64,000 nucleotides of DNA from Ciona savignyi (taxonomy: Eukaryota; Chordata; Ascidiacea; Phlebobranchia; Cionidae). Of the stretch, positions 23,301 through 34,339 are shown one piece after another (positions within the stretch are counted from its first letter, which is position 1; the number at the start of each line of letters is the position of its first letter). Location of the stretch: the NCBI GenBank assembly GCA_000149265.1, contig CH003077.1, positions 415,138-479,137 of the forward strand, given 5' to 3'. The notes under the pieces were generated by a model that saw nothing but the letters and a program-made list of their open reading frames with translations, had not been told where the DNA came from and searched no databases. A program made the position numbers and the translations under genes.

Positions 23301-25183
23301 ACTCAACCGACCTCCATCCACAAAGTATATTCAACGCACAGGCGCGACGAAAAATCCCAACGTACATTTCATTCCCAATGGACCTTGATCTGAGCCCGTT
23401 CATGGCGTCCAGACGCAGCGTTAACACAAGAGATGAAACTTCGGTGGACGACGCATTGAAAGAAAACAAGTAAATTTTGATCTTTTTATATATTTGTGCC
23501 GACTCATTCAACATGTTAGATTTGACTCTTTTATTATTATTCGGAGTGTTGTGGTCACGAGCGCGTCGGTTCAGCGGGTATAATGACGTAACTCTGCCCA
23601 TAAGTTTGCTAAACTAGAATGATTAAAACTTGTTCTGACGACGCACTAAAAGAAAACAAGTAAATTTTGATATTTCATCGTTCTTTTTTGGTGGTTCTAT
23701 TTGCAGAAAAACTCATCGGATGTTGCCGCTTGTACCATATTAAATAAAAACTTTGCAATGTCTCCAACGTATAAACCACATTCCAGTTATTTTTCTATTC
23801 CGACATTGGGCAGTAGTTATTCTAACGATGACCTGTGCTATAACGGCTAGTGCTGCCCCACTGGGGTATGAAAGTCCTGTTTGTAAAGAAGATTTGGCGA
23901 TACTGACTATAACTGAACTCTACGTTCGCAAGACGTTTACAAGATTTATCACCGGATAAATCAAGCCCACCGTCGTATAGAAGCCGAAACTTCACGTGTT
24001 GTAAACCATGCGGATAACGAATAAAGATATATCCCATTATCCCCATTGATTTCCCCTAAGACGAAGAAATGTGACATTTTTTCTCCCTAAAATTAACAAA
24101 ATGGTCGGACCAATGAATTTATAATGTTTATTTATGTCCCAATTAATAGTTGATTTAACGTAACACATGTAACCAGTAGCCGAAGTGTATTGTTTCTTAA
24201 CGGTTTAACGTTAAGAAGATAAACAGACAGTAACATTATTTTTAAAAATCGGAACAAAAGACAAAGTACGTTAATAAAATAAAAAATTAAAAAATACAGA
24301 TAAATACTAGACGCAAAACTTAATTATTGTTTAATTAAAAATAGACTGCACGTTATGGATTAGAAGTCAAATTAAACTTGGTAAATGGATTGTTTAAAGA
24401 TGCAAATGGATTGTATAATCGATGTAATATCACATAACGTGCGCTATGATGATTATTGCTCCAAAGGGATTTGGTTCAGTTTAACTCATTTCAAGTAATA
24501 AATCTGTCAGTTGTTGTTAACCAACGGAGAAACCGGTAAAGACTGCAAGTCCTCAGTATTAAACACTCGTTTTATGGCAAAATCGTAATTCGCCATTAAA
24601 CTTTAATGGGCAGATTCGTTCATTTTTATTTGCCGGGGAAAACTAAAAGGAAGGAAAGCGGGAGGGCAGAAAGGAGGGAAACTGCACAATAAAATGAAGA
24701 TTAGGACATTGGAGTTGGTTTTAAACATGGGGTTGGAGTTAGAGTTGGTTCTAGGGTTTAGATTCGTGTTTAAGGAAGGGTTATAATTAGTTTCCATAGT
24801 TTTATGAGCAGTTTCCCTCCTTCCGTCTTTCCCTCCTTTTAGTGTTGCCCTATCTACTGGCGATTCGTAGGGAATTATAGCCTGCATTTATTTATTTCTC
24901 CAATATTAATTCATCGTTTATTGAGTAAAAACAAACCGGTCAGAACTTTTACATTTTTTGATATTAAAGTTCATGAGAAATCCATTTTAGGTATTCCCTA
25001 TTCGCCGTCGTGAACCACTTGGGGTCGCTACAGAGCGGTCATTACTCGGTGTACGTACGACAACATAGAGATCAGTGGTTTCGCTGTAACGATTCGACAA
25101 TTTTGAAGGCGAGCGTGCACGACGTTCTGCACTCTGAAGCTTACCTTTTGTTTTACCACAAGCAGTATCTGGAGTACGATTGA
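14400..25183 (+). CDS. USP22: USP22/USP51-type ubiquitin carboxyl-terminal hydrolase, complete, 12 exons
   Basis: Cysteine protease of the SAGA deubiquitinase module, acting in the nucleus on ubiquitinated histones H2B and H2A (family knowledge). Exons: 14400-14522, 15076-15170, 15680-15806, 16260-16338, 17335-17456, 18965-19066, 20052-20206, 20992-21236, 21742-21877, 22670-22817, 23342-23469, 24991-25183. Frames chain to 550 residues; vertebrate USP22 is 525. The N-terminal zf-UBP (about 9-115) shows CPH, CICRVC, CLHC and CFLC zinc ligands. The USP fold follows: Cys box [13 protein letters not shown] with catalytic Cys175, QQDAHEF, CxxC pairs CQMC and CSSC, then QSGHY with catalytic His504. 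The third triad position is Asn520 in WFRCND, where USP22 has Asp. The closest relatives are USP22/27X/51; the single-exon USP27X and USP51 forms are unlikely given 12 exons. Confidence 0.95.
14692..14979 (+). mobile_element. tRNA-derived SINE in USP intron 1
   Basis: Near full-length sense copy from GTCCTGGTTAGTCTGGTGG to the AATTATCCTATCC end, with a small deletion around the middle. Confidence 0.8.
15193..15330. repeat. Unclassified dispersed repeat
   Basis: AGTTTATTCATTTTTTGCC followed by AAAAATGGCAAA and ACGGCAAAACGAACA blocks. Shared with 20745-20915, and in reverse orientation with 49636-49770. No ends or tail that identify a class. Confidence 0.55.
16100..16540 (+). mobile_element. 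Three SINE 3'-end fragments
   Basis: Pieces of the SINE 3' half at about 16108-16150, 16360-16440 and 16460-16520, each built around GAGGTGATCTGACGATTGCC. The first precedes and the others follow USP exon 4 (16260-16338), which is therefore bracketed by SINE debris. Confidence 0.6.
16636..16822 (+). mobile_element. tRNA-derived SINE with internal deletion
   Basis: Box-B region and AACTGGTCGCTAGCTAGTC are followed directly by the 3' half; the GGACATTGCCTGAACCCAGC segment is missing. Confidence 0.7.
17490..17660. mobile_element. hAT-like terminus, partly duplicated
   Basis: GTGGTTCTTAAACTTTTTAG occurs at 17494 and again at 17579 with the following CGCACCCCT and CTCACGTCTCACCTAGCCTC. This is one end of the CAGGGGTTCTTAAAC family seen whole at 35555 and 56223. 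Confidence 0.65.
18619..18797. mobile_element. hAT-like MITE copy (CAGGGGTGGG family)
   Basis: Begins CAGGCATAGGCAAC and ends GTTGTCCACCCATG, with the conserved GATATTGAATACTATT core. In USP intron 5, about 170 bp before exon 6. Confidence 0.7.
19761..20040 (+). mobile_element. tRNA-derived SINE ending 11 bp before USP exon 7
   Basis: Near full-length sense copy whose 3' end (AAACCTGGATATTCCAT) is separated from USP exon 7 (start 20052) by only about 11 bp. Any branch point and polypyrimidine tract for this exon must lie in SINE sequence. Confidence 0.85.
20745..20915. repeat. Unclassified dispersed repeat, second copy
   Basis: Same blocks as at 15193: TTTAGTTTATTCATTTTTTG, AAAAATGGCAAACGA, ACGGCAAAACGAACAATCGT. 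In the intron before USP exon 8. Confidence 0.55.
22292..22562 (+). mobile_element. SINE 3' half with internally amplified segment
   Basis: After ACACACTGCAATAGC the unit GCGAGGTAATCTGACGATTG occurs about four times in divergent form between 22338 and 22510, before the usual end ATAAATATCTTATCCTA. Confidence 0.65.
22853..23140 (-). mobile_element. tRNA-derived SINE, full length
   Basis: Reverse-orientation copy with clear head (right) and tail (left), 35 bp after USP exon 10. Confidence 0.85.
23637..23671 (+). repeat. Partial duplicate of the end of USP exon 11 and its donor site
   Basis: 35 bp match 23447-23481 with two differences. The copy spans the last 23 exon bases, the GTAAAT donor and the first intron bases. 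It lies 168 bp downstream of the real donor. Confidence 0.8.
24635..24850. mobile_element. G-rich MITE, full length
   Basis: About 215 bp with inverted ends (AAAACTAAAAGGAAGGAAAG at left, CTTTCCCTCCTTTTAGTGTT at right) and subterminal GGGAAACTGC / GAGCAGTTTCCC. In USP intron 11. Confidence 0.8.
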
Positions 25184-26461
25184 TGCGAAGCATTCGCTGT
25201 ACTGCACAGCCGTCGTAGCATTCTTCTCAATCATGTGAAGTTGTTTTTTTTTCAGTGTGCGTAGTCGAACGTCAATATTGCAATTGAAGTTCAAGCTGTA
25301 TGCATGAATATTTTCGTCTCATCTGATCTATGCTTGTCCGTTTCCGGCATTTTGGGATCTATTAAATGAAATCTACACTCCACACTTGTTTCTGCTGTTT
25401 TAATATAAATTTTATGGGTGAAAAAATATTTAGTTTACTGGAAAAGGATGGTCGGATATAATACACACGCAATAACAGTTGGCCATGCGGAAATACGACC
25501 ACCGTTAACCGGGCCATTGCGGTGTTTTATACAGAATTAGAATAGCAAAATTAGAAAAGTGACTCTTAATAAAAAGTTAAACGACTCTAAACGTGATATA
25601 GACGCTTCGAGTGTATAGTTAGGCGGCCTATTACAAATTCATTGCGAAAACTTTACAACGGATGTGTTTTAACTTGGGTGAAAATTATATGGTTTTCATG
25701 AAACTATGCGATCACATTTATGTATACCGACACTGATACATCTGCTGCAAAAATGACATTTACATTTGTCGATATGTGAAGAGGCTATTCGCCGCTATTG
25801 GTACTGAAAAACGGAGGCCAACTCCATCGATTAGGCCTATTCTTTAAATATTTATAATCGTAAAACGCTACAGATCCAAATTAAGTGGTACAACAGCCTA
25901 TAAAATGCTCTTAATTTGAAACATATTGCAAATTATCCTATTTGAAAGAACGTCATAATATTCAGCCCACATAATAAGATAATATAAACAGAAATCGAAC
26001 GTTAACTTTAAATATTAATGCCATGTTATTAGCGGTTACTAGTCTCTTGGGATGAGATTGGCTTGTATAAATTTCGGGTTTTCCAATAGGAAAAGAAAAT
26101 TGGATTGCTATCAAATCGGCATCAAGTGATTTAATTTCACCCGGTTTGATTTCCGCAAGGAGATTTTTTTCATACTCATAACAAAACTGAGAGATTGGTC
26201 GGAATGTCGATAGAAGAAGGGATCAACTGTGTGAAGTAGAAGCTAATGGTACGTCACGAAGTATAGGTGTTACGCATGTTATGTTTGCTAAGTAGTCGCC
26301 CGGTCGTTTTACAGTTATTAAGCCAAACAGGCTGTTTGTTAACTGTTAAAGAGAAAGAAAACGCAAGGTATACCACCAACCACTATCGCACAGTAAAAGG
26401 ACAACTTTTCGTTGAAGAAATCAACACTACTATTTTCCTAAAAGTGCTTTAGATCAGCCGA
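25184..26461. other. USP 3' UTR and USP-RAB intergenic region
   Basis: Contains ATTAAA at 25361, a plausible poly(A) signal 178 nt after the stop, and AATAAA at 25568. The rest is AT-rich with no recognisable gene or repeat. An open frame at 26267-26452 ends at the in-frame TAG just before the RAB start and has no support. Confidence 0.5.
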
Positions 26462-29400
26462 ATGAATGGGAAAGTTAGCAGTCGGAAAACTAGGTTATCG
26501 TCTTCGGTTTCCCTCGAATTTGATTGTATTTTCAAGGTATGTTGTATGAGTCTTAAGTAAAACAAACATATTGTGTAAAATACAGTTGCTGTGTTTATAT
26601 TATTTTTGTATTTCATTTTTGATCGAAACCTTAAAATATTTTATTGAAAACAACGCGTCTTCGTAAGGACACTACAAATTGAATCTCTTACCAACTGAAC
26701 ATAAAATTTGAGTGGTTGGATAGGATATTCATGTTTGTTCCTGTGAATGGAAAAACCAAATGGGGTTAACACATGGGTAATCGTCAGATCACCTCGCGCC
26801 CACTGTTGGGTTACCGGAGCTATTGCAGTGTGTTGCGTGTAATAGACATGTTTCTTCAATTAATACAACTCATTAAGCCACTGGGACCAGGCAATGTCCG
26901 TAAAGTGCCTTGCCCAAGGCCACAACCGACTATCTTGCAGCCAGTTTCGAAGCTGCAACCTTACGGTTGAAAGGCGTCACATTAAACCACCAAAACTAAC
27001 CGTCTAACAAAGACTAACTGGTTGGTACTGATAGACCATATGTGAAGTGTTTATTTTCTATTTCATCCGAATATACTCAAATACATAAATCAATATATAT
27101 TTGTTCATGTGTTTGCACTCATTATGCTTGGTATACAGGTTAAAAATTTATCACATTTTACAAATACACACATTTTACCCGAGTCATTTACAAATACTTT
27201 TAACAAAGTAGATATATATCCCTCAATGTGATTTTATTAGCCTGTCTGGTCCTAATGACAACATTATTTAGTCTTCTGAGAACAGTACACCGGGGAAATA
27301 AACAATAAATAATCAGTAGCCCAACCTAAACATGAATATATTCTATTCTATCCCACCCCAATGGTACCAGTTATACAGTTACATTAGATCTGTCACAACC
27401 GACTAGCTAGGGACCAGTTTCGAATCTGCAACCTTCCGGGTGAAAGGCGATGCACTAATCCACCAGACTAACTGGACAACCGGTATTAAATAATTATATA
27501 TTTCTTACGGAGACGTTAATATTTTTAATTTCTTTTCCAAGGTAATGATTGCCGGTGATTCTGGCGTCGGCAAAACCTGTTTGTTGGTGCGCTATAAAGA
27601 TGGAACTTTTCTTGGTGGGAATTTTATTTCGACCGTTGGAATTGATTTCAAACATAAGACCTTGATGATTGAAGGAAAGAAGATAAAACTCCAGATTTGG
27701 GATACAGCAGGTACTATTAAAAAACAACAGGGTGATATTTAATTTAAATTATGTAACTATGCTGCTAGCAGCAATAGTGCTAGTTACATCATGATACCTT
27801 GCTGACATAGGATTTGACAAACTGATTTTATATTGGTGGCCAAAAAGCAAAAAAGCACTAAATTAAGCTCCTAAAAAATAACTTAATATGTTAGGTTAGG
27901 ATATATTTATGTTTTTCCCCGTGAATGGGAAAACCAAGGAGTGTTAGCACACGGGCAATCGTCAGATCACCTCGCGCCCATCGCCAGGTTACTGCAGCTA
28001 TTGCAGTGTGTTGTATATGATTCACACATTCCTTCAATTTGGTAACAAATTCAACAAATCAACTTAATGTGTAGTTAAGATTTATAAAATTAATATAAAT
28101 TATGATGATTTTAGGTCAGGAACGCTTTCGAAGCATGACGCATAGTTTCTTCCGTGATTGTTCGGCAATTCTGCTCGTCTATGATATATGCAACCCTCAG
28201 TCGTTTGCCAATGTGACAAATTGGATTTCCGACATACGCCAATATGCTTCATCAGATGTCACATTGGTTCTTGTTGGGAATAAGTGTGACTGCTCTTCAG
28301 CAGAAAGAAAGGTAAATCTAACAGGATAAAGATTGATGTAGGATACAAATTTGATATTTAAATAATTGATAGATTTTCCATACACATGTAAACATAATCC
28401 ATGATCAGGTATTACATTAAATGTGCCGCAATTGTATAAGCATAGTTATTTGCAATCAAGCATATTAGTCTTAATTAGGGATGCACAAACTAGAATATCG
28501 AATCTTCCGGATTCGAATCCTACGGGATTCGAATCCAAATATTACGTTTATTTCGAATATTTGGATTCGAAATTATATACATTGCACATTAAGAAACTAT
28601 AATTGCTCGAAGTTCCTTTTTATTTCCATTGTACACGTTGCAGCAGCGTTGATTATAATGGATATTATAAGCATGGGCGCCGGCTTCCGCTGCGCAATAA
28701 TTATCACATAAATCGTCTAACCGCAGCGCCGCTTTTCCAGCGGTGTTTATTGCTTTGATCGGCGGTTTGACCTAGGGTCACGTTGACCCAGATTCAATAC
28801 AGGACCACTGACGCACTCCCGTTTTTCCCCATGTTCTTCCCATTACTAAGTATTAGCTAGAGAGAACAGTAGGCTGACATCGGTTAACGGTTTTTTCTTT
28901 GATCAGTTAACCGTTATAATAATCTGGGTTCTTGCACAGCCCTCGCAGACACATAAATATTTGGTATATTCTTTCCCTATTGTTGACGCTGAGCTGCGTA
29001 TTAACGACCATGCAATATTTCAGCGGGGAAGTATTTAGATTAAACATTTAAACTCCTGGCTTAATCTTTTAGCTTTGTAAATCGTTAGTATCATAGTTCT
29101 ATCCGAGTTAGTTCGAGGCATAGGGCCGATTGTGACGTCATAAAATTTCGCGCAACGGTAACATTTTACTGAAGTCGCCGCCTATGATTATAAGTATGTA
29201 ATCACACTGGCCATAAACATAGTCAGCGGCAGCAGGATTTTTTGACGATCTTGCCACTTTAACTCGAGTTTGCTTTTTAATATAGAATAGGATTCGATAT
29301 TCTGGATTCGAAATAACTATTCTAGAATACCAAGATATTCTAGTTTGTGCATCCCTAGTCTTAATCGATAAAGCATTGGCGATTTGTTGGCAACCCAAAG

Positions 29401-31296
29401 TTTTTCGGATTAAAATCATTTTTTCCTAGCTTGTTTACCCAGTTTTTTTGTGTCTCTTGTCAGGGTATATTATGTACCGTATTCCGTGAACCAAGTAGAA
29501 TGATGAGTTGTAATAATCATAAAGGAAAGTTTTAATAATACATACAACACAGTGAAAGATTAACCCAGCCATATGCGCGAGGTAATCTGACAATTGCCAA
29601 TGTTGTAATTAGGGCTGCAAATTAACGGCTAATTTGAAAAACGAATGTAACAATAATTGGTTAACCGATTTTCTTTAAGCTAGGATTGTATTGCATAGCA
29701 TTGACGCATACCACAGTTGTCATCGACAGGTATTTTTATGTCAAAAAAGCGTTTATTTTACCAACCAATGAACAGATAAGAGTTCAACAAAAGAGTTTTT
29801 AAAAAACGGTTAAACAGTTAAAACTTAGGGTGGCGGTTAACCATAAAAGCGGTTAACCACTATGGTTAACAGTTTATTTTTCGCACCCCTAGTTGTAATG
29901 ATCCTTGGAATTTTCCGTCCATGAAACAAAACAGGACATTTATATATCCCAAAATTGTAAAATATAATGTCGGTACTGCTCACTTAAACTATTTAAACAG
30001 CCAAAATTATTTAAAAATCAATATATATAAAGAAAAACAATCTTTTCTTTGCCCCCAAAGGTCAAAATTTGCCCCAAAACACATGTTTAATTGATTAAAG
30101 TATTTTTTTACATTTTAACTTAATTTGTTCAGTCGATATGACAACGCGTAGCACGCCAGGGCAGCTTGTCTCCGGTTTCAAAGGGGAAAGTAATTAGTTT
30201 TTCGTGGTGGCCATTAATAATATACACCGTTTTTTTTATTTTTGGCATCCTACTTTTGTCCTGTGCTTTTGGCTGCATAATTCATCAGCTAAACGTGTGT
30301 GCGTTTAACCAATCCATTCTACCCACTCTACTTGACTTGAAATCCATGTTTAGTGCATTACTGAAGCCAGGTTGCTTTGCTAATGAACCTCAAGCGTATG
30401 AGGTATCTCCATCATTTATACTGTAAATACAGGTTCTAAAATAAAGGGAAAAAATATGTGCGCAGTGATCGGTTGAAGTCTAATTTTAATATGCATTTAC
30501 TGCAACTCTATTATGAAATATCGAATAATCATTGTTAAATAATTATCATATAAACATGGCAGAATCTTATAAAACATGTATTTATATTCAAAATATGGTG
30601 GTAAAATAGTTTTCATTGTTAATACTTTTAATATGGGGAAAGGCACATACAAAACCTAGGCCAAGACGCCTCCTTATTTATGCACGGCCTGCTTCCGGCC
30701 GTATATTCAATTGTGTGTTACTGTCAGTATAAGTGAATTGTAATGACACAAATGCGCAAATGTCAATACAATTTTGTCCAATTTTAAAAAAGGAAATTAT
30801 TTTTGGAATGATGTCGTAATTTTGGGATTTGAATTTCGAAAATATTGGTGGATTTAAATGAGCAGACGGTCACCCAAGTAATATGCAGTATGTTTTCTAT
30901 TCCATTTATCGGTTGCAGTTTTCTAATTAGTTTTACACCGAGATGCCTTTGATTGATTTTTAATATTGCACATTTTAAAATAACAATCTTTATTTTTAGA
31001 AGAAAAATCAATATTGGATCAAGCCTGTTGCATATTCGAAAAAATCAATGCATTTTACATCGTAGGTAAAAGTACAGGACGGCGTACGGTTGGCAAAGGA
31101 ATACGACATCGTGTTTTTGGAGACAAGTGCTAAGACTGGAGTGAACGTGGACTTGGCCTTTGACGCAGTCGCGAAGGAGCTCTATAAGAAGTCGCTAACC
31201 CCAGCAGATTACATTGGACGCGACCTTTCTGACAGCCAATCTTTTAATTTGAAAGAATACGTCCAATCTGAAAAACAGGACACAACTTGTTGTTAG
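26462..31296 (+). CDS. RAB26/37: RAB26/RAB37-type small GTPase, complete, 4 exons
   Basis: GTP switch of regulated-secretion vesicles; RAB26 and RAB37 act on secretory granules and synaptic-type vesicles (family knowledge). Exons: 26462-26536, 27542-27710, 28115-28311, 31066-31296, encoding 223 residues, the length of human RAB37. An in-frame TAG at 26450 supports the start. G boxes: GDSGVGKT (30-37), switch I ISTVGIDF (54-61) with effector Thr56, WDTAGQERF (78-86), GNKCD (136-140), ETSAK (166-170). It ends in Cys-Cys, the double geranylgeranylation signal. KDGTFLGG before switch I is typical of the RAB26/37 group. Intron 3 is 2.75 kb and holds two hAT-like MITEs. I cannot choose between RAB26 and RAB37; an ascidian may have one pre-duplication gene. 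Confidence 0.93.
26717..27006 (-). mobile_element. tRNA-derived SINE in RAB intron 1
   Basis: Full-length reverse copy; head CCACCAAAACTAACCG at the right, tail GATATTCATGTTTGTTCC at the left. Confidence 0.8.
27390..27480 (-). mobile_element. SINE head-only fragment
   Basis: Contains only the tRNA-like head (reverse orientation: ACTAGCTAGGGACCAGTTTC to CACCAGACTAACTGG). Lies 62 bp before RAB exon 2. Confidence 0.7.
27893..28045 (-). mobile_element. SINE 3'-half fragment
   Basis: Truncated reverse copy lacking the head, ending at TTCCTTCAATTTGG, 70 bp before RAB exon 3. Confidence 0.7.
28476..29357. mobile_element. hAT-like non-autonomous element, 882 bp, perfect 8-bp target duplication
   Basis: Ends TAGGGATGCACAAACTAGAA and its inverse TTCTAGTTTGTGCATCCCTA. 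Both sides carry GTCTTAAT (28468-28475 and 29358-29365), an exact 8-bp duplication. Internal GGATTCGAA-type palindromes near both ends. No transposase frame. In RAB intron 3. Confidence 0.9.
29610..29891. mobile_element. hAT-like MITE, 282 bp, perfect 8-bp target duplication
   Basis: Starts TAGGGCTGCAAATTAACGG and ends TTTTTCGCACCCCTA, with GTTGTAAT on both sides (29602-29609 and 29892-29899). Interior has several GGTTAACC-type inverted pairs. A different family from the neighbour at 28476. Confidence 0.9.
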
Positions 31297-31453
31297 CTCA
31301 GCAGCACTTGTGTATGGATTGCTCTGTTAGGAGGGTCTCTGCTCACAGTTGTACAGGTATGGTGTCGCTTATTGGCGATCGACATTTCCGCACCCATAAT
31401 GTTGCATATACCCCTTACCTGTCAGCCAGCAGATCTATCTTATAGAGCTTTGC

Positions 31454-31663
31454 ACATGCTTATGGGCTCTATAATGCTTCATACATGCTTATAGGATTCT
31501 ATAATGCTTTACACATGCTTATAGGATTCTATAAAGCTTCATACATGCTTATGGGATTCTATAATGGTTTATACAGGCTTATATGGTTCTGTAATGCTTT
31601 ATACATGCTTATAGGATTCTGTAATGCTCCATACATGCTTATAGGATTCTATTATGCATTATG
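31454..31663. repeat. 30-bp minisatellite after the RAB gene
   Basis: Seven units of 30 bp (like ATGCTTATAGGATTCTATAA) starting about 160 bp after the RAB stop, probably in its 3' UTR. Because 30 is divisible by 3, one frame stays open and gives a 10-residue repeat; I regard this as incidental. Confidence 0.85.
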
Positions 31664-31787
31664 GATAAGGAAACCTCTATCCTTGTTTGATAGATCGCGG
31701 CTCGTTTTTCTTCAATTTGTGTGGTTTGTAAATTGATTATTGAGTTGTCAGCGGTGCTAATTGAAACCCCAGCTCATTTGGACTACA

Positions 31788-32012
31788 NNNNNNNNNNNNN
31801 NNNNNNNNNNNNNNNNNNNNNNNNNNNNNNNNNNNNNNNNNNNNNNNNNNNNNNNNNNNNNNNNNNNNNNNNNNNNNNNNNNNNNNNNNNNNNNNNNNNN
31901 NNNNNNNNNNNNNNNNNNNNNNNNNNNNNNNNNNNNNNNNNNNNNNNNNNNNNNNNNNNNNNNNNNNNNNNNNNNNNNNNNNNNNNNNNNNNNNNNNNNN
32001 NNNNNNNNNNNN
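31788..32012. other. Assembly gap
   Basis: 225 undetermined bases. Open frames crossing it are artefacts. Confidence 1.
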
Positions 32013-33690
32013 AAATCCAGTTCAATGACACTTTATGGTACACCACACTTTGCCACTTCACATCAATGACCTCTTAACCACATCTATTCGCTGGCTAAAT
32101 TATCAAAAACATATTCACAATTGACCACAAACCCTTTTTCTAATTCTTTAATTGTTTAATTTCAGTTAAAACCAGTGGTTATGCACTACATACTTTACTA
32201 GGTTTTTTTCACCTATGAAAGTTCATTTTCTCATTAGGGTGCAATTGTAATTTTTTAAGTTCCAGCTAATTTTAATTATCCGAATATGAACATTCACGCC
32301 TATTAATCAACTGTCCTGTCCTTTTTTGTATTGTTTTTATGATCTGCTGTCATCTGTTTTATTTGGTGTTTTTAATTTAGCGACTGTTACCATGTTGGCA
32401 CCTTTCTGTCTCCTATATTCTGTATATACAGTGTGTATTGAACCTTATGCTTAAATCAACCTTGATAAGAGCTCCACCTGTCAAAAACAAAACCAGGACA
32501 TCAGCTCGACTTCTCAAAACAATCTAAATATGAGCTTCACTTACTTCAAATAAACCTGGATAATGGTATAGGAGCATGGCGTGTAAAAAAACACTTGATT
32601 CATTTTTTGTTAAAAACACATGGATCTATTAGTAATAAACTGGTGGTTAAATACTTTATAAATGCCCGTAGACCACGAAAGAATTTGATTTAAAATTCCA
32701 AAACTCGTTTCCCGCCATACAGATTTAATTTCTCCTTGTGTTAACTCTTCTTAGTATTTCAACCTAAGTATAGGCTGTGCGCGTTTTTATATGCTTTGTA
32801 GTTTCTCTATTTTGTCAATGTTTCTACTAATTTGCACTCCTCTTACATTCATACAGGCTGTGTAATATGTTAGTGTTACCTTGTCTTTCCCGTCCAAACA
32901 AAACGATTTTTTGACGTTTTACATTTTAATCGTAAAGTAATTTGGTGGAAAGCGTGGCGGTACAAACTGATTAGAATTGTCCATGCAATGTATACATACT
33001 AACTTGAAACCATCAGCGTAAATATGAAGAATACTTGTACGGATCGAAAAATCGATAATAACTCCTCTATTTTCCTTTTTAACTGATGTTTGTTTAACAG
33101 TACGGTAATTATTTAACTCTATCGGGCCGAATCAGTAGTTACAGTTAATATTTAATGGTATTTTCCTCTCGAAATGTCAAAGCGCACCCGTGTTATTGTT
33201 ACCGCCTTCCTACTTTAACCATTTCACACCTTGTATTTTCGTCAATGGCAACAGAAGACAACACCACACAACACCTAATTCTATTTCAGTAGGAAGATGT
33301 ATATTGTTGCTGTTTTCAGTTCTTTAACTGTTCATTACAGACAACTGGGCAAAGTAGCAATTTATTGTAAAATAGTGTTTTTAAAGTGAACGAATTTTTG
33401 GTGTTTTTTATTGTTTTTTTTTTTATGTCGGTTTGTGCAGTAGATCGGTGCTTTAACGTAGTTTTGATTACATCAGCAGTTTTAATTCCTGTCCAATCGA
33501 TAACATGGCTACTTCAATAAATGGAACTCTTATTAAAATCAGTCTGGTTTATGAATATTGGTAGGTTAAACTTTATTGGCGCATCTTCGTTCTCTGTGTT
33601 GGTGATTCGATCATCAGCCGGATGATTGCAGGATCGAAGCCTGCTTCTCTTACCATTCGAGTATCCTGCCAACGATAAAATACGAATACT
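32013..33690. other. Featureless AT-rich intergenic stretch
   Basis: No coding pattern, splice chain, RNA or recognised repeat on either strand. Confidence 0.5.
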
Positions 33691-33891
33691 AGTCGGTTAG
33701 CTCAGTCAGTAAGCGCTCCGGCAGTTGGCACGCAGCCGAAATGTTTTAAGGTTAGGTGGTTATATACATGGACAAAGTACTTCGTCTGTGTAGCTCCGGT
33801 AACGCGACAGTGGGCGCGCGAGTTGATCTGACGATTTTCCGTGTAATAATGTCCCTTTCGTTTTTTCATTTACGGAGATAAAACATAAGAT
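33691..33891 (+). mobile_element. Diverged SINE with unusually tRNA-like head
   Basis: Starts CGGTTAGCTCAGTCAGTAAG, closer to a canonical tRNA box A than other copies, then a degenerate body and the usual 3' part (GTTGATCTGACGATTTTCC, ACGGAGATAAAACAT). Confidence 0.65.
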
Positions 33892-34101
33892 TAATGGCAA
33901 TGATATCAGAATTACAATTACTTCATGAACGTTTCGATTGTTTCTTGAGCCATCATCAGTTTTTTTTATATCTTTACAGAGTTAAGTTAAGAACCCATGA
34001 TGAAATAGTCACTAAATACATTATTTTTAAGTAAAAATCTGTAAACGAATCGGTCGCATTAAGCATCCGCAAACAACATTTTTTTATTGTTTTTTTTTTA
34101 C

Positions 34102-34205
34102 TGAGCTAAGTTTCGAATCCATGATGGTCTTGTTACTAGGACCGTTTTTTGTGTATAAGAGTCGGTAGGCTATATGTATCGGTCGCGTTAACGGACGCGT
34201 AGTTG
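34102..34205 (-). mobile_element. Compact tRNA-like SINE, copy 3
   Basis: Box-B-like GGATTCGAAACTTAGCTC on the minus strand with a T-run on its left (A-tail in sense). The box-A end is degenerate (GTTAACGGACGCGTAG on +). Confidence 0.6.
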
Positions 34206-34339
34206 TCACAATTAAATTGCGTCACTACAGGGCATTTTATCTTTCCACCACTTTATTGCATCTGTGTAATTTACAGCGTATGCAATATCGCATTTTAAGC
34301 CTGATTACCTTGAGAACTATTTAGATTTTATTCGACATA

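Noticed and set aside
31485-31736. Repeat protein frame (MLIGFYNALH units) after the RAB gene
   Set aside because: A 30-bp minisatellite stays open in one frame by arithmetic; no start context or splice support.
31721-32077. Frames across the undetermined bases
   Set aside because: Translation of N runs is meaningless.
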